Assembly (NCBI RefSeq): GCF_000090795.2
Contig: NW_003546408.1
Location: forward strand, 56,266 to 120,265
Direction: 5' to 3'
Source of the DNA: Amphimedon queenslandica
Taxonomy: Eukaryota; Porifera; Demospongiae; Haplosclerida; Niphatidae
DNA length: 64,000 nt
Shown: positions 10,151-21,251 of the stretch, one piece after another
Position numbering within the stretch: position 1 is the first letter of the stretch
Layout of the letters: each line of letters begins with the position of its first letter
Translations under genes and position numbers: made by a program
Notes under the pieces: model-generated
What the model was told of the DNA's origin: nothing
The model's input: only the letters and a program-made list of their open reading frames with translations
Databases searched by the model: none

Positions 10151-12004
10151 ATGTTTTTATCAATCACTAAATTAACTTATGCTCTTCTCCTCTTTTCTCT
10201 CTCCCTCTGGCTCGCTAGCAATTACATTGGAGGAACCTGTGAGCTATCTTTGGTAGTTAAGGGAGATAATTTAGATGAGGGAGACTTCAATCATCCTTCT
10301 TTTGCAAGAGCTGAGCCTGCAACAGCAGCAGACCCACCCCTTCAAAAACAGAAAGAGGGTAGGTTAAAGACACTAGTTACTGCATACTTTAACTATAAAT
10401 CTCATTTAGTTTTTGAATGGTTTAAAAAAGAGTTGCCCTCTGACATACCTCGTCTCTTCAGCCAATGTCCTCCTGCAGGATTACATGGTGCATGCACAAT
10501 TGCACATTAACACTGCAGCATAATGTGTACCTAATGTGCATAATATTATGTACCTTGTTATAGATCTAATGTTTTACATAATCTACTTCAATAGGTGGCC
10601 CTTTTCCCTCTCCAGAAGCTAGTGTACTAACAGTAATTGGAGAGATAAATCTGAATGTTAGCAGTAGCATGCTACTGGATCAATTCACTGCATTTCTATG
10701 TGACAACGTTGCAATAAACGATTTGCTACCTACCTCAGATAGTCGTGTAGCATTGCCTAATGGTGGTGCAGAGGAGCTGAATGCTAACATATTATCCAGT
10801 TTTATTCCTCCAAGGGACGTTAGTGATGAAGAAGATGTCCTAAGACTCACAAGAATATTAGAGTGAGTATTATAAAATGATGCCCTTTTTAAATTTTATT
10901 ACACTTTATTAGTATATAATATTATATTTATGTAACTTTATAAGTTTCAGTCAGTTCCATTTCTTTCACCTACAAAAATTTATTAATATTATTTTTGATC
11001 CAATTATATTAGGTATTTCAGTGCATTAGGGCTCTCTCTAGTATCACTATCCCACCAGCACTCACAGTATCTCGGAGAGACTGGCTCCTTACAAATAAAT
11101 ATGCACCACCTTGAGAAGGCAGAGATTGGTTGGGTTGGCCTCAATGCTAGACATTACGATGTGCTCAATTTGGGCGGTGTTAGAATTGGAGTGATAGCTT
11201 TTTGTGGAGTGCATGGCCACTGCTTGGGCCCTATTGAGTCTCCTTTCTCTCCTACTAAATATTTCGTGAAATCTGCAAGAGAGAGCATAGCAAAACTCAA
11301 AGAAGTAAGAGCTACAATAACAGTTGATGCTTGGTTATGTGGGCTATAGCTCCAGATCTTATTGATTTTTAATGTATACACTTCCACACAGCGTAGAGTC
11401 GATCATATACTAGTTATGCTGCATTGGGGAAGAGAGCAGACTTTTCATCCTGATGAGACTTCACTCTACATTGCTAGACATTTGTCAGACATCGAGTCTG
11501 TGTCTGCCATCATTGGCTATCACCCACAACACGTGCAGGGCCATGCTTACTTTGGGGAGACTCTCGTGATATTCTCTCCAGGAAACTTTATCACATCTAG
11601 CGATAGCCATAACCTTTGCTGGGAGAAAGTATAAAAATAATTTAATGTGTGCAAAAAATTAAGATCTCTCTTTTTTTCTTAGTCTCAAAATAGAGAAAAT
11701 TGGACGTATAAAAGTGATAGTTTGTCATGCGCTTCTGTTCATCCTGCTCTTCGTGACTCTCTTTGGGAGAAGGAAATGCAAACGGCCATGTATAGACTTC
11801 ATTTTAAACAGTATATGACATATTTTTCTAAATTCCTTCCACCTCTCTCTCTCTCTTTACAGATCAAGGCCAGTTACAGGCGAGTACAAGATGGTAGGAT
11901 TGAAAGATGACAAAGGAGTGAGGCATCCAAGCAGGAACAGAGAAAAATGGAGAACAATGTGTGGTAATGAAGACAATCATTGTCTCTCTTGCCAACCTTT
12001 TTGA
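10151..12004 (+). CDS. CapA / PGA_cap (poly-gamma-glutamate capsule biosynthesis-like) domain protein
   Basis: Six exons (10151-10358, 10595-10862, 11013-11304, 11392-11628, 11683-11810, 11863-12004) give 424 residues. An N-terminal hydrophobic stretch (ALLLFSLSLWLAS) suggests a signal anchor. The middle matches the PGA_cap fold, a metallophosphoesterase relative: GLSLVSLSHQHSQYLGETG, IGWVGLNAR, GGVRIGVIAFC, then VDHILVMLHWGREQ, IIGYHPQHVQG and IFSPGNF. The first site reads SHQHS rather than the bacterial SNNH, and GYHPQH replaces GHHPH, so catalysis is not assured. The C-terminus (MYRLHFKQSRPVTGEYKMV) follows the phase-0 frame; another frame of exon 5 could encode a TM helix, but the chosen frame stays open into the last exon. 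Bacterial CapA proteins act in capsule synthesis; the role here is unknown. A first exon farther upstream cannot be excluded. Confidence 0.72.
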
Positions 12005-12117
12005 ATTTATTTTAGTTCAAATGTAATCATATTTAAATAGGCATCATTGTGATTATATATACATATGATTATATTATACATTATAATGGTATTTATTGTT
12101 TTATAATAGTTGAGTTG

Positions 12118-14034
12118 CTAATTTGTACATTTGCTTCTTTTTGAGAGGCCTAGCCTCAGTTTGGGTTTTGATAAATTGAACTGACATGGCTCTATCAGAT
12201 CAGAAAGAAAACCTATGAGAATAAAAAATATATCAATTTTATTATGTAAATTGGTTCTATGATCAGCTGCACAACATAAGTACATGTATGTGCATCAGAA
12301 AAAATATAAAAACAAAGGATTCTCTCTTTTTCAATTTTGCCAAGATTTGGTGCGAGACCGTGTACCATAGTACAGGAACTTTGGCCCAATTTTTGAGTAA
12401 CTTTAAAAATTCGTAAAAAATTAAATTTTGATTGGAATCAGCTCAAACTTTCTATGTAGCATTAGTACATGAATATGCATCAACTAAACACTGACCCATG
12501 CCTATTTGAGATGAAAAAATTTTTTCTTACCTCTCTTAAGAACTGATTTTGTCATCAGAGGAGATGGCGCCAGTCTTCTTTTAGGAAGCTCCTCACTTGC
12601 TGTCATAGTTGCAACGTCACTATAGCTTTTAACATTGTCAGAATGAAACGTAATGTTATCTTCATCATCTGCTAAAAGCAAAGGCTCATCAGGAACAACA
12701 AAGCAAGCGGTTGAATCCTCATCATCATTATCATTAACATTGTCTTCATGCAGAGAGCAATGGGCAGCACTTGAGATACCTTCTATACTCTCTCTTGCTC
12801 CTTGGCTGGGTAAAGCTTGCAACAAAGTTGCCTTTCCATCATCTACTACTACCTCTTCCTCTACTGTTGGGAGAAGAGGGGAATGTGCATGCGATATTTT
12901 CGGCCTCTTTTGAGGTGGACTATTATCAGTGTCACATTTCCATCGTGGAGGAGTTGAGAATGAGAGAGACTGCAGACATTCAATCCTGCTACTCGTGTCT
13001 TTATTTAGCGTGCACAAGAGCTGTGCTTTGCTCAATGGAGCTATCGGATGATCAAATGAAAAAAGAGACAAGTCATTATTATTTGATGTTGCTAACAGTG
13101 CCAGTGGAGAGGAGGTGAGGGTATCCAGAGTTAGACTTGATATATCATGGGGTTTAGAATTATCCTCTTGCTCAATCTCACGATGGGCATCTCCTTCCTT
13201 CTCATTCTGCTGCACAATCTCTTTCTCATTCCCTGTATTCTCATTCTGGTACTGAAGTGTTTCAGACTGACGGTCGTCTTCGTTTTGAGGTAGCTGTTCA
13301 TTACAATTAATTCCATTCTCATTCCCATTCTGCTTGTCCTCGTTCCCATTCTGCTTGTCCTCAATCCCATTCTGCTCGTCTTCAATCCCATTCTGCTCGT
13401 TCTCAATCCCATTCTGCTCGTCCTCATTTTGATTCTGCTCGTCCTCATTTTGATTCTGCTCGTCCTCATTTTGATTCTGCTCATCCTCATTCCCATTCTG
13501 CTCGTCCTCATTCCCATTCTGCTCATTCTCATTCCCATCATGATTATCCTCATACTCATTCCCAATGAGCTGAATTTCAGTCTCCAATGCATCAACTTCG
13601 TTCTTGACCTGCTTGTCCTCAATCTGCTGCTCATTCTCTCGATTTTTATTTTTGCTTTCCAGTGACTCATTTCCAGCTCTCTCCTCTCTCACGTCTCCTT
13701 CTTCCAAGACGGTCTCATCCTCTTGTCCAAGCAAGAGCTCACAGTTTATCATTTCTTCGTCTTCTGATTCTAAGGAAAGCAGGTCTTCCTTTCCTTCCTC
13801 GTGGCCAATTGCTGAAAAGATCCCAGATACTTTAACAACGGGCTGTGTGAAAGGTAGGTCTTCTAATCTCCTTCCCTCTGGCGGTCCCTTCTGCAGGTGA
13901 GCACTGTCAACCTGTTGAGAGCAAGAGGACAACGGAAAGAAAGAACTCGCAGGTATAAGAGAAAGGCTGGCATTATCTAGAGGCTGTGTATAATGGTCTC
14001 TGCTTGCTTCGGGTACTTGCTGCTCTGCAGCCAT
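12118..14034 (-). CDS. Acidic repeat protein with RAD51AP1-like C-terminal motif
   Basis: A long first exon (12531-14034) and a second exon (12118-12212) join in phase to 532 residues. Residues about 167-240 are a degenerate heptapeptide array (NEDEQNQ / NGIEDEQ types) flanked by acidic, low-complexity sequence. Residues 70-90 include VSGIFSAIGHEEGK, a hydrophobic island. The short last exon encodes KPKLRLGLSKRSK; from memory this resembles the RLGLSR motif at the RAD51-binding end of RAD51AP1, which together with SVLKRG would suit a DNA-repair adaptor. This is a motif-level inference only; no folded domain is visible. The intron carries the CTATAGTACAGG repeat. It is divergent from NAA40. 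Confidence 0.65.
12240..12490. repeat. CTATAGTACAGG-family repeat copy (intron)
   Basis: Contains CATAGTACAGGAACTTT and GGAATCAGCTCAAACTTTCT with the usual ATGTATGTGCATCAGAAAAA end. Lies inside the single intron of the acidic repeat gene. Confidence 0.65.
13310..13535. repeat. Coding 21-bp minisatellite
   Basis: About ten imperfect 21-bp units such as CATTTTGATTCTGCTCGTCCT in the long exon of the acidic repeat gene. All length steps keep the frame, so array changes add or remove heptapeptides. Confidence 0.8.
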
Positions 14035-14234
14035 GATTTTATCAGCTGGACTTAACCGCGCCCTTGCAGCCTACTACACGTGATCTCTAAAACTTGATTG
14101 GTCAGTAATTATTAAAGTATACGGAAATTAGTATTTCTCTTATACTAAAGTATACGATGCAGAGACTTATTGTGCATGCGCTTAAAGAAAAAGATGGCTT
14201 CCTTTTAGGAATTGTAATCAAAGTGAAAGCGAAT
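14035..14234. promoter_or_regulatory. Divergent promoter, acidic repeat gene / NAA40
   Basis: A 200-bp gap with an E-box CACGTG at 14077-14082 and an ATTGG (CCAAT on the minus strand) at about 14097-14101. A TTAAAGTATACG word occurs twice in part. Confidence 0.45.
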
Positions 14235-17157
14235 ATGCCACCAAAGCAAACACAAGTACTTTATTATTGTTGTTTACTATAGAGGACTGCCCCTTTAAAA
14301 TTAGAAAAAACTGAGCAAAGCCAAAGAGAAGAAACTTAAGAGGAAACAAGTAACAAACAAAAATTACAAAAAATGGGCGAGTCGCATTAAATCATCATTG
14401 TAATTAGGAGCAAGCTGAAATTGCTTTGCTATTAAAAAAGATCAAGTCTGCAAACGAAGTAAAAAAATATTGTGATTAGAAATTCTAACGACACCATTAC
14501 CACAGGTTGAGGATTATATGGTACACTTTGCTCCTTTTAAGACTTACTCACAAAATGGGTGAGGAATTAAGAGTAGAATGAGGATTGAGGAAAGAGAGGA
14601 GATTACTGAGAGGGTATTGATTCACAGAGAGAAAGAGTTGGACAAACAAATTAAGGAATATTAAGATGTTATGTTAGCCTGTTAATGGTCAGCTAAATGT
14701 AATGATTTTCAAATGAATAACAGTAAGCAGCAGCTGTCATCAAACAGCCTCTCACTATTATCAAGCTATTATTATAATGCGATTATTATCAGTTAATGGC
14801 TATATGGGGATTTCCACTAATTGCTGTTAAGGGAAAGTTAAACATGCTTTAGCAGCTTCAAAACACTGAGGCACAAGTTATCTCTTTCCTAATCTATGCA
14901 ATATAGTTCAATGAGTAGCTATATAAGTAAGTATGTTTAAACACTAGTGCATATGAAATAATGAGCATATACACACAAACTTATATAAACATCAAATGAC
15001 AACACGCTTTCTTTCTATAAGGAACGGAAAGACATATGATTGGCCCATTATATGCACACACTGCCAATAAAGGTTACTGAAATATGTACATGCAATCAAA
15101 GAGAAAGGAATGAAAGTTAATTGAGGCTTAATTATTTATGGTAGTTTATGCATGATTGGAGATAGGGAAAGTAAATAAATGAGGCATATTATAAACAGTA
15201 GGATCACTGCTGTATTGTGCAGTGTTTAATAATTAGCTCACGTATGTGGTGCATGCATTGTTAATTTGTTATTATGATAAGGGAAATGAGATCAGCTTAT
15301 TATTGAATTGTAGAATTATGTGACATATCCTTTTATTAACCCTAATAATTGTATTGAGACTTGATCATGAGGCAGTGGGAAGCAGTCACTCATATTTGTT
15401 AATAAGGAAATGAGGTTGACACGGGTCAGCAAGATCTCTAGAGATAGTAATGAATAGTGACATTAGCAGAAGAGAGGAGAGAGTGGGTTGTATTCTGTGA
15501 GTACTAGGTGCATGATAATACAGATAATAGTGAATGGAAGGAACTATGATCAGGTTTTGTCGACTGTACATTTCCCCCTCTTCCACCCTTTACTCTACTC
15601 TCAGTACTATGAGTGTGTCTGTTTAGAAATTTCAGTTCCTCCATTGTGATTTTTAACAAGGTTAGCTTCTTTCTGCCCTCCGCGCTTTTACAAACAATAA
15701 AATTAAACCTTTCTCACATTGCTGTGGGCTTTGAGTAGAAATCCTATGTGATAAACCTTGTAGACCCTTCTCCCTGATGTAGCAGCAGCGCTCTTTTGAA
15801 ACAGCCCTCTTTTCTTGGGGATAACATTTGACATTTCCCTGCTGCTTTTCCTTTCTGTACATGCAAGGCTTGGGCTAATTAGCACCATGAGCTTTGACAT
15901 GAAAGACTTGCTCAGTAGCAAAATAAAGTGTCATAATGTCCGTATAAAAAAGTGCAGGGCTGAATTTGCAAGGTTTGTGCATTTAGGTGAAGTGAAAATG
16001 TTTATTTTGTGGATCGTTTGTTTTATTTCATGAGTGGGTCAAACAGGATCTGGAACAGAACTGAATGAATGGGATAAGCAACAGATGGAGCAGCACCGGC
16101 AGTGAGCAAACACCTTAAAGTCTACACTTGACATCCTTTCATCCTTCCCAAGTCGACCGATAATTTGTTTAAGTTGTTTGGATGCCATTCCTTTACGAAG
16201 CATGTGTACAGGATGCTTTCATGTGGAGGATCACAGACTCATAGTTCTGGGGTTTAATTGTTGTGTGTGCACATGCTGATCATAGTCAGACATACACTCA
16301 GCAACTACTTGTGGTACATGGTCTTCCTTTGTTTATTGTTATGGAGGAAGTTATTATACCGCATAGTTATTTAAGTTATTAGCAGTTGTATTCTCATTAT
16401 GGATATATTATGCTTCTCCAAAGGATTTTTCAGTGTCAATTGAAACAAGAAACTAGAGAGACAAGATGATTTGCATTCCAACAATATGTTTCATACCAAA
16501 AGAAAATTACATTTCAAAGCAATCTACATTTGGTTATTTTGTCTTTATAATTTTGTCTTGTTGCAGTTTAAATGCAAAGATTAGCTATGGGAGTCCTGCC
16601 AACACCAGTCCTGATGATCTTCAGTGGATGTTTCAGCTACTGAAAGATAACATGGAAGAAATGTAAGCCATGAGGGGAATTAACTTGAAGGATGTGACAG
16701 AGAGAAAGAAAAATTCGGGAGAAAGAGAGAGAGAGAGACTCAGAGATAGAGATAGAATATGTTATAATAATAATAATGATAAATAATGTAACCTCTAACA
16801 TTCCCTATGTATGTTATTTCATTATAGCAATAATCATATTTATGGGTACATCCAATTATCCTTGTAAATATATATGTACTTGAGCACGAAATTATGGCCT
16901 GTTATGGCATAATCCATTATTCTGGGTATATTGAAATATTATATCAATATTTATGTGCTTATTTACAAATATCTCATTAGTTCTGATTATGACTAAAGCT
17001 CGAGGGGAAATCATATAATTTACATTGTGCAATTTTTCTTCTCTCTCTCTCTCTCTCTCCTACTACACATTAGATATCGCTCAAATGATTTTCGTTGGAA
17101 AGATAGGGAAAAGTTTGAAGAGCTTTCGCATGAGTCATCTCGGTTAGTGATAGATGA

Positions 17158-17188
<31 letters not shown>

Positions 17189-18438
17189 ATTATTATTATT
17201 ACTATTATTATTATTACTATTATTATTCTATTTTTCTTCCACTCGTGCAGTTATCTGATTGCCCGTGATGCTATATCTGAGAAACCATTGGGATTTGTTA
17301 GTCTACGTTTTGATCTGGATGATGATGTTGATGTTGTTTACTGGTAACCAACCCTCCCTCCCACACTAACATACATAACAAATACATGTACAATGTACAT
17401 ATATGCACAAAATAAAGGAAGTTCCTTGATACCCACTACAATTTTATATACATGTATGTCCTCAATGCATAATAATGTACTCCTACAGAAGTATTGTTGT
17501 ACCAATTTGGACATTATATTGTAGAGGTCCACTATCCATGTACATATATGTACAATTGTACATGTATACCTATAATGAGCACATGTACATGTATACGTAA
17601 TGAGCACATGTACATGTCATGTATATGTGGTGGGTCAGTGTTGACATCATTCCTTGGGTATGAGATGATCTTTAATGATTGTGTGACCACAAAGGCTTGA
17701 CATCAAGCCACTGTGGTAAAACTGAAGTTGTACAGCAGAGTCATACAAACGTAAATAAGCCAGAGATCAAAGGCAATAAACAACAAAAAATAACAACAAC
17801 AATGCCGTATTTAGCTCATGATAGCCTACTCATGTCACTCTAGGGTACTGCCCTGTATCATATTCATCTATTGTGAATTTGAAAATATCCTTTTATGGAT
17901 CTGGTACATTTATAAACATATGTACAACATTATCGATACTGTGCATTAAGATGTTTACTGTTTTCTATATTTAATTTTAGTATTTATTTTTTTGCTGCTT
18001 TCACTTTCTTACGCAAATTTTTCTTTCCGTCGCCTCCCGCCCTCTCTATCTCTCTCTCTTCCCTAGCTATGAGATACAGCTATCGGTAGATGCAAGGAGA
18101 AAAGGTCTTGGTAAGTTCTTGATGCAGTTGCTAGAATTGATTGGACATAAAGCGAACATGACAAAGATAGTGCTGACAGTATTTAAGGGTGAGCACCATT
18201 AATTGAATTAAGTGCATTCACGACATTCCTTTAACGTAAACTATCATTAATTAAATTTATTAATTAAGTTTCTCCTTCTGTCTCTCTCACTCTCTTTTAT
18301 TCATTCTTTTATCTTCCTGTCCCTCTCACTCTCTCTTTTATTTATTCTTTTATCTTCCTGTCTCTCCCTCTCTCTCTCTCTCTCCTTTTAATAGACAATC
18401 TAGCATCAAATCATTTCTTTCGTGAAAAATTAAGGTAA

Positions 18439-18485
<47 letters not shown>

Positions 18486-19052
18486 GGGAGGGTGATTATA
18501 GATGAGGGAAACAGAAAGGACTATACGCAGCCAGAGGGTATTTTAGTGTTTATGTGTGCATGTCTACGAGCCACTTTATCTCTTAGTGTCTCTTTTTGAT
18601 GTCTTAGTTTACACTTTATAGTGTGTACATTTATAACTGCATGAGTTTATATCCTGACTATGATATACATATATATTATGTCATTCTGTCTCTGTGTATA
18701 AATGTGTGTGTTAGTGAGTAGTTCCCCATCTTATTTTTTGATTATGTATGTGACTTTGAATCTCCTTTGTAGAGTAGCATGCTTGCTTTATGTCTTTTTT
18801 GTTCCTTATTTCCTCTTTCTGTTTTCTCCTATTACTATGATGCAGTAATTGCTTATAATATCTCCCCTCAGATACAAAGAGGACGACACGTCTCCATTGT
18901 TCTTTGACCCAATGAATCCAGATGATTACACTTACTCAATCATCAGCAAAGAATTGCTTCTGGGTGGCGGGAAAGTGGACAAACAGATTAAGAAAACAGC
19001 TGCTCCTGAGACTGTACTCACTAACACTACAAACACTACAAACACTAATTGA
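14235..19052 (+). CDS. NAA40: N-alpha-acetyltransferase 40 (NatD, histone H4/H2A N-terminus)
   Basis: Ten exons join in frame to 256 residues: 14235-14255, 14305-14349, 14408-14458, 14506-14558, 16567-16662, 17074-17142, 17251-17343, 18067-18188, 18395-18434, 18872-19052. The first three are micro-exons of 21, 45 and 51 bases and give the Lys-rich start MPPKQTQKKLSKAKEKK, like the human protein. Conserved marks are FRWKDREKFEEL, YLIARD, VVYCYEIQLSVDARRKGLGK with the acetyl-CoA-binding RRKGLG at 153-158 and Glu145, and the VFK/NHFFREKLR end of the GNAT fold. NatD acetylates the N-terminal serine of histones H4 and H2A. The Thr/Asn tail (TNTTNTTNTN) is unlike the His/Cys-rich vertebrate tail. 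Intron 4 is about 2 kb. Confidence 0.93.
14559..16566. other. Long NAA40 intron 4
   Basis: About 2 kb of AT-rich DNA; several open frames of 60-70 codons, none with recognisable protein character. No repeat of the CTATAGTACAGG family seen. Confidence 0.5.
17367..17640. repeat. ACATGTACATGT-rich stretch (NAA40 intron)
   Basis: Many overlapping copies of TACATGTACATGTA-type palindromes with near repeats of ATAATGAGCACATGTACATG. One of the densest of the many clusters of this word in the window. Confidence 0.6.
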
Positions 19053-19301
19053 TTTTAGAATAACATTATTAGCTTTCAGACTAAGCCCATAGTCCCTAAT
19101 GTCATGCTGCTCAGGGAGTCAGGGTCGTGTGGTCATGCCCATGGCATTGGATTACAGTGAAAATGTGGAGCCAATTTTTGGGATGGAAGCTATATTTGCA
19201 TTCATAGTGCCAAATGAATATTCTTTCTTAATAATCAAATACGTAATGGAGCTCAGTGATCACCATGGACATTGGTAATTATTATGTTTAGTTTTGAACA
19301 T

Positions 19302-19357
19302 AATAGAACATAAATTATAACCACTCAGACTTGAGTGGTTATAATTTATGTTCTATT
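19302..19357. repeat. Perfect inverted repeat, 26-bp arms, 4-base loop
   Basis: Left arm 19302-19327 (starts AATAGAACATAAATTATAAC) pairs without mismatch with 19332-19357; the loop is GACT. It lies 250 bases past the NAA40 stop, so it may sit in the 3' UTR. Confidence 0.85.
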
Positions 19358-20324
19358 ACACCAACTGTATTCACACATGTTCTTCCAGTGTAACACTACA
19401 TATGCATAACCCAATAGGCTCAGACTCAATCAGACTACGTAGGGTATGGCCTCGAGCCAAAATTTGAGATGCTAGTGTAGTGATAAAGTTGATGTTTATT
19501 GTCAGTTCAAACTGCACAAATTTCTGTAGTGAAAGTTTGAAGCTTTTCAAAGGTGATTTTCCCCAGAAGCAGGTTCATATTGATACTCTTTGTCCTCCGC
19601 TCTCTCTCTTATTTTATATAATAACATCAACACTATAATTGTTATTATAATTCAATTATAAAATGAGGAAATTGAGACTCTCAAAGCTAATCTACAGTGC
19701 AAAGTGTGTGTGTGGGTCTTACAACTGTTGGGCTTGAAGTGGTTGAGGAAATTTTGATATTACATAAGAACAGACAACTGCTAGCCTAGCTGGAGCATCC
19801 CCCATATTTAGACTGCCCCATATCCTCCACAGTATTGTGTAGTGTGAGATAATTAATGAACAGTGTACTATTATCAATTAAATAGTTTATTTTAGTTGAA
19901 TAAAGGAGCCAGCAGGGTCCAAGGTCTATCCCCCCTATATAGTAGGCTATTGTAAACTTGAGATCATTCACCGGCAGCCTTTACGAATGATTAACCTTGC
20001 TATTGGTATCTATGTACTGGCCAGACTGAAAACAACTATAATGACCAACTATGTATAATTAAGTTATTATTTATATATAAAATGATGATGTTTAGTGGAA
20101 TAGAAAATTTACAAGTAACGCATGCTTGGCAGCTAGCTGTGATGCTAAGCTACGGGCTTTGAACAACACCATCTGTTACTATTTTTATTGTCAGCATAAC
20201 ACTACTCATTATTATAGGCCGTTGTGATTTTGAATTTTAAAGTGATGAGAAGTTTAAGAACCAGCTCAAAAAGGTGTGAACAAGCTCGACAAAGCAGGCG
20301 TAAACCACATGACTGACACCAGCA

Positions 20325-20396
20325 AAATAAAGTTACAGCAAAGTAGGTTACGGCAAAATAAATTTACAGCAAAATAAAGTTACAGCAAAAAAGAGA
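20325..20396. repeat. Short tandem repeat, unit about 17-20 bp
   Basis: Four units of the type CAGCAAAATAAAGTTA with small changes (one reads CGGCAAAATAAATTTA). Confidence 0.6.
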
Positions 20397-21251
20397 AACC
20401 ATGCAGCCACTAGTAGAAGGTTATCAAGCAGAGGCCACATACATGTAATTATACAGCTGGCATCGCTACTACTGAATGAATACTATAATTCACAGGTAGA
20501 TCTACAGTAGTAGATGATCTATACTATGAGATTGTTGCCAAATAATTCTCACTACAATAACATTAGTGGCATTGATGGAGATATTAGGGGACTATTCCTC
20601 TCTGCATTTATGTACACTTTGTACAATGGAGAGTGTGCTATACACGCTCTTCAATAACATGCCACTGAACCTTGTAAAAGCATGATGTGTAATCACTGCA
20701 TTCTTGTTTAGATTACAACAAAGCAAGGCGGGTAGATGTGGTGGGAGGCGATGGATGGATATAATAGATAAGGTTCAATATCATAGTATATTCTTATTTG
20801 AAAGTGAAAATGGGAAAGACAAAATTATTTAGGAAAGATAAGGGAGAGAGTAAAAGAATAGACGAACTGTCTGTTATATGATACAACACAATAACAATAA
20901 TAATAGTAATAGTAATGACAGTATAGCAGAGAGAGAGAGGGGAGTTCAGATGAGAATAAAGTAATTACAAAGATAGTATATGCAAAATCAGAGTAAATTA
21001 AAAAAAGTAAGTAAGAATACATATACTATATAACTAATCTTCAGCTATCAATCAAATGGATTACTATTATTATTACTATTAGAAGTACACATTAAAGGAG
21101 TCAGAGACATAAAATTATTACACAGCTGTCATTCGTGTCGATTACATGCTTCATCAGCCAACTGTAATTTATAATTGTAACTAGGAAGATGAATAGAATT
21201 GTCCCCTGTCATCTTTAAAGTATTTCTTTTATTGTTCGATTGCTGCCTCGA

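Larger units (their letters stand above)
19053..21251. other. 2.2 kb gap between NAA40 and the IkB gene
   Basis: Both flanking genes end here (tail-to-tail). Contents: a perfect 26-bp-arm hairpin at 19302-19357, a short tandem repeat near 20330-20395, an AT-rich remainder. No coding exon could be supported. Confidence 0.5.

Noticed and set aside
11683-11810. Transmembrane helix in another frame of a CapA exon
   Set aside because: That frame runs into a stop soon after the next splice; the chosen frame stays open through the last exon and keeps phase with the upstream exon.
13131-13670. 179-residue Met/Arg/Ser-rich frame on the minus strand
   Set aside because: Frame-shifted reading of the coding minisatellite; the other frame has the conserved tail and a true ATG.
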